Assembly: GCF_000761155.1 (NCBI RefSeq)
Contig: NZ_CP009533.1
Location: 1,240,001-1,304,000, forward strand
Length of the DNA: 64,000 bases
Reading direction: 5' to 3'
DNA from: Pseudomonas rhizosphaerae
Lineage (GTDB): Bacteria > Pseudomonadota > Gammaproteobacteria > Pseudomonadales > Pseudomonadaceae
Shown: in pieces, positions 15,826 through 27,169 of the stretch
Numbering within the stretch: the stretch's first letter is position 1
Layout: each line of letters begins with the position of its first letter
Notes under the pieces: model-generated
What the model saw: the letters and a program-made list of their open reading frames with translations, nothing else
What the model was told of the DNA's origin: nothing
Databases searched by the model: none
Position numbers and translations under genes: made by a program

Positions 15826-15894
15826 CCTATTTCACGACAGCTTCATTTCGGTTTGATGACGCAGGTGTCACTTTGCTGTCATTACTTACGTGGA

Positions 15895-17976
15895 TCAGTG
15901 CTTGGCCACCGACGTATTGAGTTTCAGGTAGTCGAGCAGGATGCGCCCGGTCTCTGCCAGGTAAGCGTCGTCTTCCGGTTTGGTCTTGTCCGGATCAGCG
16001 CCCAGGGCGTCCTCGTCTTCTTTCTTCAGCTCTTTGAGCGGCTCTTCGCCCTTGGCCTTGCGACGGGTGTTTTCCAGGGCCAGCTGCTTGGCTTCGATAT
16101 CGCTGTGCTGCGCGCGACGGTCGGCCTCGTTCAGGCTGACGGTCTTCTCTTTCATCAACTGCTCGGCCAAGGCCAGGCGATCGCGGATGTAGATGAATTC
16201 CGGGTCCTTGACGGTGCGCGCGTCATGGTCGGCGGTCAGCTTGGCCAGGTACGGCTTGAATGGATCGCTGGCTGGCTTGATGGCCGGGCGGATGGTGTCC
16301 CACGGCATCGCTTCGGGCAGGGCGCTCTCGCCAATTTCCTTGGTGTCGATGATCGACGGGTAGGCAATGTCCGGCAGCACGCCCTGGTGCTGGGTGCTCT
16401 GCCCGGAGACGCGGTAGAACTTGGCCAGGGTCAGCTTGAGCTCGCCGTGGTTGAGCGGCTGGATGGTCTGCACCGTGCCCTTGCCGAAGGTCTGTCCGCC
16501 AACGATCAGCGCGCGGTGGTAATCCTGCATGGCACCGGCGAAAATCTCCGAAGCCGAAGCGGACAGACGGTTCACCAGCAGCGCCAGCGGGCCTTTGTAG
16601 AACGCACCGGGATTTTCATCTTCCAGCACGTCGACACGGCCATCGGCGTTACGCACCAGCACGGTCGGGCCTTTCTCGATGAACAGGCTGGTCAGTTCGG
16701 TGGCTTCCTGCAGGGAGCCGCCGCCGTTGTTGCGCAGGTCGATGACCACGCCGTCGACTTTTTCCTTCTGCAGCTCGGTAAGCAGCTTGCGCACGTCGCG
16801 GGTGGTGGACTTGTAGTCCGGGTCACCCGCGCGGAACGCCTTGAAGTCCAGGTAGAAGGCAGGAATCTCGATCACGCCCAGCTTGTAGTCGCGGCCGTTT
16901 TCCTTGAGGTTGAGGATCGACTTCTTCGCCGCCTGTTCCTCGAGCTTGACCGCTTCGCGGGTGATCGAGACGATCTTGCTGGTCTGATCGTTGGGCGCAT
17001 TGGTGTGCGGAATCACTTCCAGGCGCACGGTGGAGCCTTTCGGACCGCGAATCAGCTTGACCACTTCATCCAAACGCCAGCCGACCACGTCGACCATTTC
17101 CTTGTCGCCCTGGGCGACGCCGATGATCTTGTCGGCAGGGGCGACCTGCTTGGTCTTGTCGGCAGGGCCGGCAGGCACCAGGCGGACGATCTTGACCTGG
17201 TCGTTGTCGCTTTGCAGCACCGCACCGATGCCTTCGAGCGACAGGCTCATATTGATGTCGAAGTTTTCCGCGTTGTCCGGAGACAGGTAGTTGGTGTGCG
17301 GATCGTACGACTGGGCAAAGGTATTGATGTAGGCCTGGAAGATGTCCTCGGCGCGGGTCTGGTCCAGGCGCGCAAGCTGGTTCTTGTAACGCTTGGACAG
17401 GGTTTCCTGAATCTGCGCGGCGTCTTTGCCGGCGATCTTCTGGCGCAGCACTTCATCTTTGACACGTTTGCGCCACAGGTCGTCCAGCTCGGCCTCGTTC
17501 TTCAGCCAGGGGGCGTCCTTGCGCTCGACCAGCAAGGTTTCCTTGGTGGTGAAGTCGAACTTGTCGACGCCCTTGTTCAGCTCGGTCAGGGCGAAGTCCA
17601 GGCGCGCCTTGACCCGATCCAGATACCGCTTGTAGATGATGAAACCAGGATCCAGGTTGCCGTTCTTCAGGAAGTCGTCGAACTGGGTCTTCCACTTGTC
17701 GAACTCAGCGATATCAGCGGCAGTGAAATAACTGCGCGAGGGATCGAGCAGCTTGATGTAGCTGTCGTAGATGATGACCGAGCGCGCATCGTTGAGCGGC
17801 GGCTTGCTGTAATGATGACGCTTGAGCAGCTCGACGACATTGAGGCTGGCCACCACTTCGTCGCGATCCGGCTGAAGTTTGTCCCAGCTGTTGGCAGCGA
17901 AGGTATTGGCCGACATCGACAAGGTGCCGAGGCCGATACACAGCGCCAGGGCACTGCCGGGAATGAAATGCTTCAT
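15895..17976 (-). CDS. prc: Tail-specific periplasmic protease Prc/Tsp (S41 family)
   Basis: Protein of 693 residues, close to the usual length for proteobacterial Tsp. The signal peptide is 1-28 (cleavage after TFA), so it acts in the periplasm, trimming proteins with non-polar C-termini and controlling cell-wall hydrolases. An N-terminal helical domain is followed by a PDZ domain (about 225-315) and the S41 protease. The catalytic Ser474 (LSASASEIF), Asp485 and Lys499 (FGKGTVQ) have the same spacing as in the E. coli enzyme. A C-terminal DUF3340 region is rich in Lys/Glu. ATG 17976 is chosen because it places the signal peptide at the N-terminus; an in-frame ATG at 18009 is possible. Confidence 0.93.
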   Translation of the reverse strand: MKHFIPGSALALCIGLGTLSMSANTFAANSWDKLQPDRDEVVASLNVVELLKRHHYSKPPLNDARSVIIYDSYIKLLDPSRSYFTAADIAEFDKWKTQFDDFLKNGNLDPGFIIYKRYLDRVKARLDFALTELNKGVDKFDFTTKETLLVERKDAPWLKNEAELDDLWRKRVKDEVLRQKIAGKDAAQIQETLSKRYKNQLARLDQTRAEDIFQAYINTFAQSYDPHTNYLSPDNAENFDINMSLSLEGIGAVLQSDNDQVKIVRLVPAGPADKTKQVAPADKIIGVAQGDKEMVDVVGWRLDEVVKLIRGPKGSTVRLEVIPHTNAPNDQTSKIVSITREAVKLEEQAAKKSILNLKENGRDYKLGVIEIPAFYLDFKAFRAGDPDYKSTTRDVRKLLTELQKEKVDGVVIDLRNNGGGSLQEATELTSLFIEKGPTVLVRNADGRVDVLEDENPGAFYKGPLALLVNRLSASASEIFAGAMQDYHRALIVGGQTFGKGTVQTIQPLNHGELKLTLAKFYRVSGQSTQHQGVLPDIAYPSIIDTKEIGESALPEAMPWDTIRPAIKPASDPFKPYLAKLTADHDARTVKDPEFIYIRDRLALAEQLMKEKTVSLNEADRRAQHSDIEAKQLALENTRRKAKGEEPLKELKKEDEDALGADPDKTKPEDDAYLAETGRILLDYLKLNTSVAKH

Positions 17977-18115
17977 GCTGATTCGACGTGGGGGCAATTG
18001 ATCACGCATATTAGGCCGTCTTTGAATTCGCCGGTTCCGTTGAAGCCGGACGCATAATGCGAAAAGCCCGGCGCCTAGGCGTCGGGCTCAGTCATGACTC
18101 AACTATGGAGGCACC

Positions 18116-19078
18116 GTGAAGGCATTGCAAGGCGTGGAAGGACATGTGGAGTGGCGCGAACAACCGAGCCCGACGTGTGACGTAGGTCAAGTGAAGATTC
18201 GGGTCGCTGCGGCCGGTCTCAATCGGGCCGACCTGATGCAGCGTGCCGGCCTGTACCCGCCACCACCGGGAGCCAGCGATATCCTGGGCCTGGAATGCGC
18301 AGGTGTCATCAGCGAAGTGGGCGTGGGTTCGTCCTGGCAGGTCGGCGACCGGGTGTGCACCCTGCTGGCCGGTGGTGGCATGGCCGAGGAAGTAGTAGTA
18401 GATGGCCGTCATGTACTGCCCGTGCCCGAAGGGCTGAGCCTGCATGAGGCCGCAGCCATCGTCGAAGTCTACGCGACGGTGTGGCTGAACCTGTTCCAGC
18501 TGGCCGAGCTGCAACCGGGCGAGAAGGTCCTGCTGCATGCCGGCGCCAGCGGCATCGGCTCGGCGGCGATCCAGCTGTGCAAGGCGTTCGGCAACCCGAC
18601 CTGGGTCAGCGTCGGTTCTGCCGAGCGCCTGGCCTATTGCGAAGCGCTGGGTGCCCAGGGCGGCGTGGTGCGCGGCGATGGCCTGGAGGGGTTGAAGGAC
18701 CTGGGTCCTTTCGATGTGATCCTCGACCCGGTCGGCGCCAATTACAGCGAGCTGAACCTGGACGTGGTGGCACTGGACGGACGTTGGGTGATGATCGGCC
18801 TGATGGGCGGCCGCCAGGCACAGTTCGACCTGGCCAAGGTGCTGAGCAAGCGCGTGCGCTTGCAGGGTTCGACGCTGCGCAGCCGCGACGATGCGTTCAA
18901 GGCCGACCTGCTCAGTGACCTGGGCCAGCAGGTGTGGCCGTTGTTCACCGAAGGGCGCTTGAAGCCGCAGCTGGCCAAGACGTTTCCAATCGCCGACGCG
19001 GAAGCTGCGTTCGAGGCGCTGGCAAGCAATCAGATTTCGGGGAAGGTCGTACTGGTGATCGACGAAACCCTGAGCTGA
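18116..19078 (+). CDS. Zinc-independent NAD(P)H quinone oxidoreductase, PIG3/QOR family
   Basis: Medium-chain dehydrogenase/reductase fold protein of 320 residues. The GroES-like N-terminal domain contains AAAGLNRADLMQRAGLYPPPPG and lacks zinc ligands, as in quinone reductases. The Rossmann half has the nucleotide loop HAGASGIGSAAIQL near 142-155. It is predicted to reduce quinones with NADPH in the cytoplasm. The start is GTG 18116 with TGGAGG five bases upstream. It is divergent from prc. No operon partner follows. Confidence 0.87.
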   Translation: MKALQGVEGHVEWREQPSPTCDVGQVKIRVAAAGLNRADLMQRAGLYPPPPGASDILGLECAGVISEVGVGSSWQVGDRVCTLLAGGGMAEEVVVDGRHVLPVPEGLSLHEAAAIVEVYATVWLNLFQLAELQPGEKVLLHAGASGIGSAAIQLCKAFGNPTWVSVGSAERLAYCEALGAQGGVVRGDGLEGLKDLGPFDVILDPVGANYSELNLDVVALDGRWVMIGLMGGRQAQFDLAKVLSKRVRLQGSTLRSRDDAFKADLLSDLGQQVWPLFTEGRLKPQLAKTFPIADAEAAFEALASNQISGKVVLVIDETLS

Positions 19079-19148
19079 TCCCAGGGTATTCGTCGTGCAA
19101 ATCCCGTGGCCGGCTGCGAACGAGCGGTCACGGGGTTCGCGTCGGCGA

Positions 19149-20507
19149 TCAGCGCATCTCTGGCAGGCGCGCTTCGCTCTTCACTTCGGTCAAGGCAACG
19201 GCTTCGGCTGGCAGGACCACGCGGGTCTTGGCCAGCAGCTCACCCATGCTCGAAAGCACGCGGTACATCGAGTATTCCTCGGTGTAGCGCACTTCGGCGT
19301 AGCGGGTGTTGGCGGTGTACAGCTCGTTCTCACTGTCGAGCACGTCGAGCAAGGTCCGCTGGCCCAGGCCGAACTGATCCTGGTAGGCCGCACGCACGCG
19401 CGTGGTGGTCTCGGCGTATTCACGGGCATACGGGATCTGCGTGCCTGCGTTCTTCATGGCGTTCCACGACAACGCCATGTTTTCGTTCAGCTGACGCAGG
19501 GCGTTGTTGCGAATGTCCATGGCCTGGTTGATGCGATGCGCGTCACCTTGCAAACGAGCCTTGTCGCTGCCGCCGCGGTACAGGTTGTAGCTCATGCTCA
19601 CGCCGGCGCGCCAGTCGGTGTTGTTGTGACCACGCTCGCCCGACAGATTGTTGTTGGCACCGGTAGCCAGCTCCGCATCGACCCGTGGGTAGAACGCGGA
19701 CTTGGCGCCTTGGTACTGGCTCTCGGCAGCCTGTACATCAGCCTGGGCCGATTTGAGGTATGGGTTGTTTTCCATCATGGACTGACGCGCGGCGTTCAGG
19801 TCGGCCGGCAGTTCGCCACGGATCGAAGGCAAGGGTTCCAGTTCGTCGGGCAGGCGGCCCACGGCGCTGAAAAATGCAGCTTCGGCATCGGCCAGGTTGA
19901 CCTGGGCGGTGTTGTAGTTGTTCTCGGCCAAGGCGCGACGGGCACGCGACTGATCAACGTCGGCGGTGCTGCCAACGCCACGTTCGCTGCGCAAGCCGAT
20001 CTGGTCGTTGACGCGCAGGTGCGCCTGCAGGTTGTTCTTGGCCAGAGTCACCAGTTCGCGGTTGCGCAGGACATCCAGGTACACCTGGACGGCGCGCAGG
20101 GCGAGGTCCTGGGCGGTGGCTTGAACATAATAGGCACGGGACGTGGCAGTCGAGCGGGTCCGGCTGATCTCGCTGGATGCACTGGAGCCGTCGAACAGCA
20201 TCTGGCGCAGACGCAGTTCCGATTGCGTGTAGTTCAGCGTTTCCTTGTTGTGATTGCCCCGCGCGCGGGTGTTCAGGTTGTCCGAACGCTCACGGCCGTA
20301 GCCTGCAACGAAATCGACGCTGGGGCGGTAGGCACCCTGAGCAATTTTCGCGTCCTCATCTGCGGCCAGGCGACTGTTGATGTTGGATGCCAGCTCAGGG
20401 TGGTTATCCACGGTGCTCTGGATCGCCTGGGTGAGCGACATGGCTTGCGCGTGCGAGCACGCCATGGCCAACAAAATCGCGCTGCAGATGGGGGTGAAAA
20501 CGCGCAT
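19149..20507 (-). CDS. TolC-family outer-membrane channel, AggA/LapE-like
   Basis: Protein of 452 residues with a signal peptide (1-22, cut after AQA) and two OEP repeats of long amphipathic helices, as in TolC. The sequence and length (452) fit the Pseudomonas agglutination protein AggA/LapE, the outer-membrane part of the type I secretion system that exports large adhesins such as LapA. The inner-membrane partners (LapB, LapC) and the adhesin are not in this window, so the link is by family only. It is transcribed away from the ybaN-yecA pair. The charged end KSEARLPEMR is typical of the subgroup. Confidence 0.85.
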   Translation of the reverse strand: MRVFTPICSAILLAMACSHAQAMSLTQAIQSTVDNHPELASNINSRLAADEDAKIAQGAYRPSVDFVAGYGRERSDNLNTRARGNHNKETLNYTQSELRLRQMLFDGSSASSEISRTRSTATSRAYYVQATAQDLALRAVQVYLDVLRNRELVTLAKNNLQAHLRVNDQIGLRSERGVGSTADVDQSRARRALAENNYNTAQVNLADAEAAFFSAVGRLPDELEPLPSIRGELPADLNAARQSMMENNPYLKSAQADVQAAESQYQGAKSAFYPRVDAELATGANNNLSGERGHNNTDWRAGVSMSYNLYRGGSDKARLQGDAHRINQAMDIRNNALRQLNENMALSWNAMKNAGTQIPYAREYAETTTRVRAAYQDQFGLGQRTLLDVLDSENELYTANTRYAEVRYTEEYSMYRVLSSMGELLAKTRVVLPAEAVALTEVKSEARLPEMR

Positions 20508-20997
20508 TCGGGTGCTTCTCCGTTATGTTTGAAGTCAGGCATACGCCAGAATGTTGGCGAATAACTCGGTTAAAAGTCCGTTTCAGGTGTGTAACAGGCG
20601 CAATCGCAGCGCCGAGAGCAGCGCTTTCAACGGAATTTTCACATGATATAGAGCAAAAAACAGTTATGCCATCATTCCTTTCGATGATGGCAAATAGATT
20701 TCACCGCCGCTGAGGCGCGCGCGGGGAGCGGGGTTGCGCAGGGTGTAAGGCTCAGGGCCAGCGTTTTGGGGGGTGTGAGGGGGTGCCAAAGCAAAGGCGG
20801 AAAATTGCAGTCAGATAGTGACGGAAAATTGTCACCTGGGAAGGGTGTTGTATCAGCCCTGATTCAGATGGGCATGAAGGATTAGATACTTGATTTAATT
20901 CAGGTTTTAGCGGGCAGTCACCGTTCGTCGCCGTCACGGCTTCGACCCCACTGACTTTTTGCGGCACATCGTGAAGTGCTCGATAGTGGATTTGCCA
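20508..20997. other. 490-base intergenic region
   Basis: No gene is visible. The right side of the tolC promoter region is AT-rich. At 20668-20691 there is an eight-pair hairpin (GCCATCAT with ATGATGGC, eight-base loop) without a T run. GCGGAAAATTG-like words occur twice near 20795-20840. The part near 20900-20990 would be the untranslated 3' side of ybaN. No terminator or known RNA was recognised. Confidence 0.4.
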
Positions 20998-21378
20998 TCA
21001 GGTACGGGTTTTCTGTCGGGCAATATAAACCGTTACTGCCAGCGCGACGGCGACCAGCAGCACGCGTACCCAGGGCCATGGCACGAACCAGCAGGACACT
21101 GCGATGCTGACCCACATCGAACCGATGGAAAGCACCTTGGCCTTCAAGGGGATGCCTTCGCCGTTCAGATAGGACTTCAGCAGTGGCCCCAGCTGCGGAT
21201 GGTTCAGCAGCCACGCGTGGAAGCGTGGCGAGCTGCGTGCAAAGCATGCGGCGGCGAGCAGGAGGAAAGGGGTAGTGGGCATGATCGGCAGGAACACGCC
21301 GATAACGCCCAGACAGACACTTGCGCAACCGACGCCCAGCAGCAGGTAGCGCAACCAGGCGGACTTGGCCTGATGCAC
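20998..21378 (-). CDS. YbaN/DUF454 inner-membrane protein
   Basis: Small membrane protein of 126 residues. Two helices near the N-terminus (LRYLLLGVGCASVCLGVIGVFLPIMPTTPF) carry the family motif G-x-FLPxxPTTPFLLLAAxCFARSS. After a short loop (SPRFHAWLLNHPQLGP) two more helices end the protein. DUF454 proteins are widespread in proteobacteria and have no established function. The gene follows yecA after a ten-base gap on the same strand, so they are probably co-transcribed. Confidence 0.85.
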   Translation of the reverse strand: MHQAKSAWLRYLLLGVGCASVCLGVIGVFLPIMPTTPFLLLAAACFARSSPRFHAWLLNHPQLGPLLKSYLNGEGIPLKAKVLSIGSMWVSIAVSCWFVPWPWVRVLLVAVALAVTVYIARQKTRT

Positions 21379-21388
21379 GACCCCAGCC

Positions 21389-21976
21389 TTAGTGATGGCG
21401 CGGCTTGAGGATCGCCGGTTTTTCGTCCGGGGCGTTGCACAGCAGGTACAGGGCAGTCAGCGCTTCGGGAATCTGCACGATCATGTCGTCCATCAGATTG
21501 GCATCGGCGGCGATGTCGGCAAACTCCGGCTGCTCGTCGAACAGGCCCGAACCGACCATGATCGGCAGCAGCATCTCGCTGACTTCATCCTCGGCGGTTT
21601 CGAACCAGGCCGACTCACGCAGGAACACCCCCTCCATGAAGCCGATGCACCAGCCGCGCAGGTCGGAATCATCAGGTTCCTCGCCCAGGTCGAGATCGCA
21701 GGGCAGCTCGAACTCTTCGTCGCTGGCCAGTTGGCGAGCGATATGCGCCTTGAGCTGGATCAGGGTGCCTTCGATCTCTTCGCGCTGGGCGTCATCGCTG
21801 TAGTGCGGCGGCTCGGCGAACAGCGCATCGATCCACTCGCGCTCCGGAACGTCCTCGGAACAGATCGACAGGGCGGTCAGGTAGCCATGCGCGGCGACGT
21901 AGTCCAGCGCCTCGTCATGCAGCTCGTCGGCGTCGAGGAAGGCTTGCAGGCGGGTCAGTTGCTCGGCGAAGGACAT
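21389..21976 (-). CDS. YecA/UPF0149 family protein
   Basis: Acidic cytoplasmic protein of 195 residues of the YgfB/YecA (UPF0149) family. The pattern LHDEALDYVAAHGYLTAL near the start and RGWCIGFMEGVFLRESAWFE in the middle (about 110-130) define the helical family domain. Conserved Asp/Glu patches are visible, but the SEC-C zinc tail found in longer YecA proteins is absent. Function is unknown; a family member (YgfB) affects antibiotic tolerance in P. aeruginosa. It is divergent from recQ and upstream of ybaN, an order familiar from other pseudomonads. Confidence 0.85.
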   Translation of the reverse strand: MSFAEQLTRLQAFLDADELHDEALDYVAAHGYLTALSICSEDVPEREWIDALFAEPPHYSDDAQREEIEGTLIQLKAHIARQLASDEEFELPCDLDLGEEPDDSDLRGWCIGFMEGVFLRESAWFETAEDEVSEMLLPIMVGSGLFDEQPEFADIAADANLMDDMIVQIPEALTALYLLCNAPDEKPAILKPRHH

Positions 21977-22234
21977 TAACAGGTTACCTTGGAAGACTAT
22001 GCGGATAGTGAATTCTAGGCCTTGTTAGGGCCTGTGCGCCACCCAAGGGGCTAAATGGCAGGATGTCCGGGTGCCGCGCGACGTTGCGGGCACTGGGGTA
22101 TACTGCCGCGGTCTTTCGCTCAGGCCCCGAGTTCACGGGGCGGTAACCCCCGCTTACGCAAAGGCGGATGCGGCAAAAGCGCTTTTCATCCAGCCTGTGC
22201 GGCCCGGGTGGTTTTACGATTTCTGGAGTGACCC

Positions 22235-24376
<2,142 letters not shown>

Positions 24377-24420
24377 ACCAGGCAGCTACTGGGCATGAGT
24401 CTTGCCTGTGTGCCAAGGTC

Positions 24421-24440
24421 ATGATTAGCTGACTAATCAT
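24421..24440. promoter_or_regulatory. Perfect palindrome, likely MarR operator
   Basis: ATGATTAG (24421-24428), spacer CTGA, CTAATCAT (24433-24440) is an exact inverted repeat 58 bases before the MarR gene. Palindromes of this size in the promoter are typical self-binding sites of MarR/SlyA regulators. Confidence 0.65.
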
Positions 24441-24498
24441 CAGCTCGGGCCTTGACGCAGGTGCTGCTTGCGCGAGGCTGTTTTTTCAAGAGAGATCT

Positions 24499-24936
24499 AT
24501 GCCGTTAACTGATCAACATCGCTTTGGAATGCAGCTGGCGCACATGTCCCGTGGTTGGCGGGCCGAGCTGGATCGCCGACTGGCGGGCCTGGGATTGTCG
24601 CAGGCACGTTGGCTGGTGCTGCTGCACCTGGCGCGATTCGGCGAACCGCCGACCCAGCGCGAGCTGGCCCAGAGCGTCGGCGTCGAAGGGCCGACCCTGG
24701 CCCGGCTGCTGGACAGCCTGGAAGCGCAAGGCCTGGTCGAGCGTCAGGCCGTGGTCGAAGACCGTCGGGCCAAGAAGATCATGCTCTGCCCCTCGGCCCG
24801 GCCGCTCATCGAGCAGATCGAAACCATCGCCAACGCCTTGCGTGTCGAGCTGTTCATGGGGGTCGACGAAGAAGAACTGAGCACCGCCATGCGGGTACAC
24901 AGCCGTATTCTGGCGAATCTGGAAAAGAAATCCTGA
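24499..24936 (+). CDS. MarR/SlyA-family transcriptional regulator
   Basis: Winged-helix dimeric regulator of 145 residues. The DNA-binding part reads PTQRELAQSVGVEGPTLARLLDSLEAQGLVERQ (about 53-85), followed by the wing VVEDRRAKKIMLC. The N-terminal helix GMQLAHMSRGWRAELDRRLAGLGLSQARWLVL is SlyA-like. These regulators respond to small phenolic or oxidising ligands. A perfect palindrome upstream suggests autorepression. The fimV-like gene follows about 80 bases later on the same strand; a functional link is not evident. Confidence 0.83.
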   Translation: MPLTDQHRFGMQLAHMSRGWRAELDRRLAGLGLSQARWLVLLHLARFGEPPTQRELAQSVGVEGPTLARLLDSLEAQGLVERQAVVEDRRAKKIMLCPSARPLIEQIETIANALRVELFMGVDEEELSTAMRVHSRILANLEKKS

Positions 24937-25018
24937 AGTCAACGGGCCGTCACCCGCTTGGAGCAAGTGGGCCGCACGGGCTATAAAGTTATTGGATGTC
25001 GGTTTTCAAGGGATTCCC

Positions 25019-27169
25019 ATGCAAGTGCGTATACCGTCGCGTTCAAGGTTTGCCTCGCTTCGCCTGCTGGCGCCGATATGGGCTGTGGCGCTGTGCTATT
25101 CCACGGCGGCTTCGGCCTTGGGCCTGGGCGAGTTGACTCTGCGCTCCTCGCTCAACCAGCCGTTTCGCGCCGATATCGCCTTGCTCGACACCGCAGGGCT
25201 GGAACAGGACGACATCCGTGCCAGCCTGGCGACGGCCGAAGAATTCGCCAGGGCGGGGGTGGAACGCAGTTTCTTCCTCAACGACTTGAAGTTCTCGCCC
25301 GATTTCAGTGGCGGTCGCAAGGTCATTCATGTCAGCTCGAGCAAGGTGGTGACCGAGCCGTTCATGAGTTTCGTGATACAAGTCGGCCGGCCGAATGGGC
25401 AGTTGCTGCGCGCTTTCACGGTGTTGCTCGATCCACCGGGAATGGGCCCAGGCTTGGCCGAACGCGCACCGCAGCGCACACCGGTCGCGCAAGCCACTGC
25501 CCAGCCGCCCACCCAGGCGGCTGCCGCGCCCAGAACGCCCTCGGCATCTGCGCCATCGAATGAGCCGGCGAAACAGGCGCCGGCCAAGGCCGCTGCGCCG
25601 ACACCTTCCCAGGATGCTGCGCAGCTCGCAGCCGCTGCCCTGGAAAACCAGCAGCTGCAGAAAAGCTTCGATGAGGTGCAGACGCGTCTGCAAAACCTGG
25701 AGACGCAGGTCGCCGACAAGGACAAGCAGGTCGCCCAGCTGCAGGCACGTTTGGCCGAAACCCCGCCCGTCCAGCCTGGATCGCCTGTGCCTGCACCTGC
25801 CGTACCGACGGCTGCAAGCGCGACGACCGACCCCGCGCTTCCAACGCCAGCGCCCACCGCGGCGGCACCTGCACCCGCACCTGCGCCCGTTACCACCACA
25901 GTACCCACGGCCCCGGTGGATACCGGCAGTTGGCTGAACATCCTGGCCCTGGTCGCCGCTCTGTTGCTGGTCATCGCTCTGTTGCTGCTGTTGCGTCGTC
26001 AACGGCAGCGCAAGGCGGCCGGATTGCAAGACACGTTCGAGCCGGTCATCACCCAACCGGCGCAGCCAGCAGCGCTCGCTGCCGCGCCAGCCATGGCGGT
26101 GGCAGCTGCCGCGCCGCCGATGCGCGCCGAGCCTGCGCCGGTACCTCGCCGGGAAGCCCCGACCGCCACCGATGCCCTCGACGGCGCGAGTATCTATATT
26201 GCCTACGGCCGTTTCAACGAAGCTCTGGGCATTCTGCGCGACGGTCTGGCCAAGCAACCGGAACGGACCGACCTGCGTGTGCGTATGCTCGAAGTGCTGG
26301 GCCAGCAGGGCAATGCCAAGGGGTTTGCCGAACAGGAGGCCCTGCTGCTGGCCGCAGGCTTCAACCCGGTGACCCTGGCCGAGATACGTGGCCGCTTCGT
26401 CAATCTGGAACCTGCACCGACCCCCGCCCCGAAGGCCCCCGAACGCGCGGCACCTATCGCCGCTGCCGCTGCACTGGCGACGGGCGTGGCGGCCGCCGCG
26501 TCTGTGCAGTCCGCGCCCACGCTCACACCAGAATCCGCGCCAGAGCCCGAACCGGAGCCTGAGCCGGAACCCGATTTCGACTTGCCTGATTTCGATCTGG
26601 AGGCGTCCGACACGCCCGCCCGGCCTGCCACGTCGCAGGAGCAGGATGACGAATTCCAGCTCAACCTCGACGACCTGTCGATGGACGCCGATTGGGCGTT
26701 GGTCAGCCCGTTCGGCGATACGCCGGCGCCCAAGGGCAAGCCAACGGTGAGCCCGGCGGAGCCGGACGATACGATGGACCCGGCCTTCACCAGCAACTTG
26801 AAGGAACTGCCGGAAGTCTTCGAGATGCCCGAAGAGCAGTTTCTCAGCGACTTTGCCAATGTCGAGGAGGAACCGTTCCTCCAGCAAGACGACGTGCCAG
26901 TTGGGAAGAGCCAGGATGACATCGACAACGATTTCCTCGACAGCTTCATCGCCGACAGCGACCTGCCCGAGCTGGATGCCCTGACCGTCGACTTCGACGA
27001 TCTGGAACTGCAGCACGCCTCGGCGCAGAAACTCGACCAGGCCCAGCAGTTGCTCGACGAAGGCGATACCTTCGAAGCCAGCACTTTGCTTCATGAACTG
27101 CTGAGCGAAGGCGACGAGTCCTGCAAGCAGGCAGCGCGGCAGTTGCTGGCACGGATGGGGGAGGCATGA
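25019..27169 (+). CDS. FimV-like polar/pilus-assembly protein lacking a clear LysM domain
   Basis: Protein of 716 residues. The signal peptide (1-34, through ASA) is followed by the FimV N-terminal domain LGLGELTLRSSLNQPFRADIALLD and IQVGRPNGQLLRAFTVLLDPPG. An Ala/Pro-rich linker, a coiled coil (about 205-250), one membrane helix (about 302-322, NILALVAALLLVIALLLLL), a TPR-like cytoplasmic segment (about 385-460), a long acidic linker and the FimV C-terminal motif (LDQAQQLLDEGDTFEASTLLHELL) complete it. FimV organises type IV pili and the cell pole. The usual LysM peptidoglycan-binding motif after the N-terminal domain is not visible, so it is likely a paralogue. The stop overlaps the next gene. 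Confidence 0.78.
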   Translation: MQVRIPSRSRFASLRLLAPIWAVALCYSTAASALGLGELTLRSSLNQPFRADIALLDTAGLEQDDIRASLATAEEFARAGVERSFFLNDLKFSPDFSGGRKVIHVSSSKVVTEPFMSFVIQVGRPNGQLLRAFTVLLDPPGMGPGLAERAPQRTPVAQATAQPPTQAAAAPRTPSASAPSNEPAKQAPAKAAAPTPSQDAAQLAAAALENQQLQKSFDEVQTRLQNLETQVADKDKQVAQLQARLAETPPVQPGSPVPAPAVPTAASATTDPALPTPAPTAAAPAPAPAPVTTTVPTAPVDTGSWLNILALVAALLLVIALLLLLRRQRQRKAAGLQDTFEPVITQPAQPAALAAAPAMAVAAAAPPMRAEPAPVPRREAPTATDALDGASIYIAYGRFNEALGILRDGLAKQPERTDLRVRMLEVLGQQGNAKGFAEQEALLLAAGFNPVTLAEIRGRFVNLEPAPTPAPKAPERAAPIAAAAALATGVAAAASVQSAPTLTPESAPEPEPEPEPEPDFDLPDFDLEASDTPARPATSQEQDDEFQLNLDDLSMDADWALVSPFGDTPAPKGKPTVSPAEPDDTMDPAFTSNLKELPEVFEMPEEQFLSDFANVEEEPFLQQDDVPVGKSQDDIDNDFLDSFIADSDLPELDALTVDFDDLELQHASAQKLDQAQQLLDEGDTFEASTLLHELLSEGDESCKQAARQLLARMGEA

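Noticed and set aside
15763..18057. 764-codon open frame on the plus strand opposite prc
   Set aside because: Shadow of prc caused by GC-rich third positions; the His/Gln/Val-rich product resembles no family.
20668..20691. Eight-pair hairpin upstream of the TolC-like gene as a terminator
   Set aside because: No T run follows on either strand and no gene ends there.
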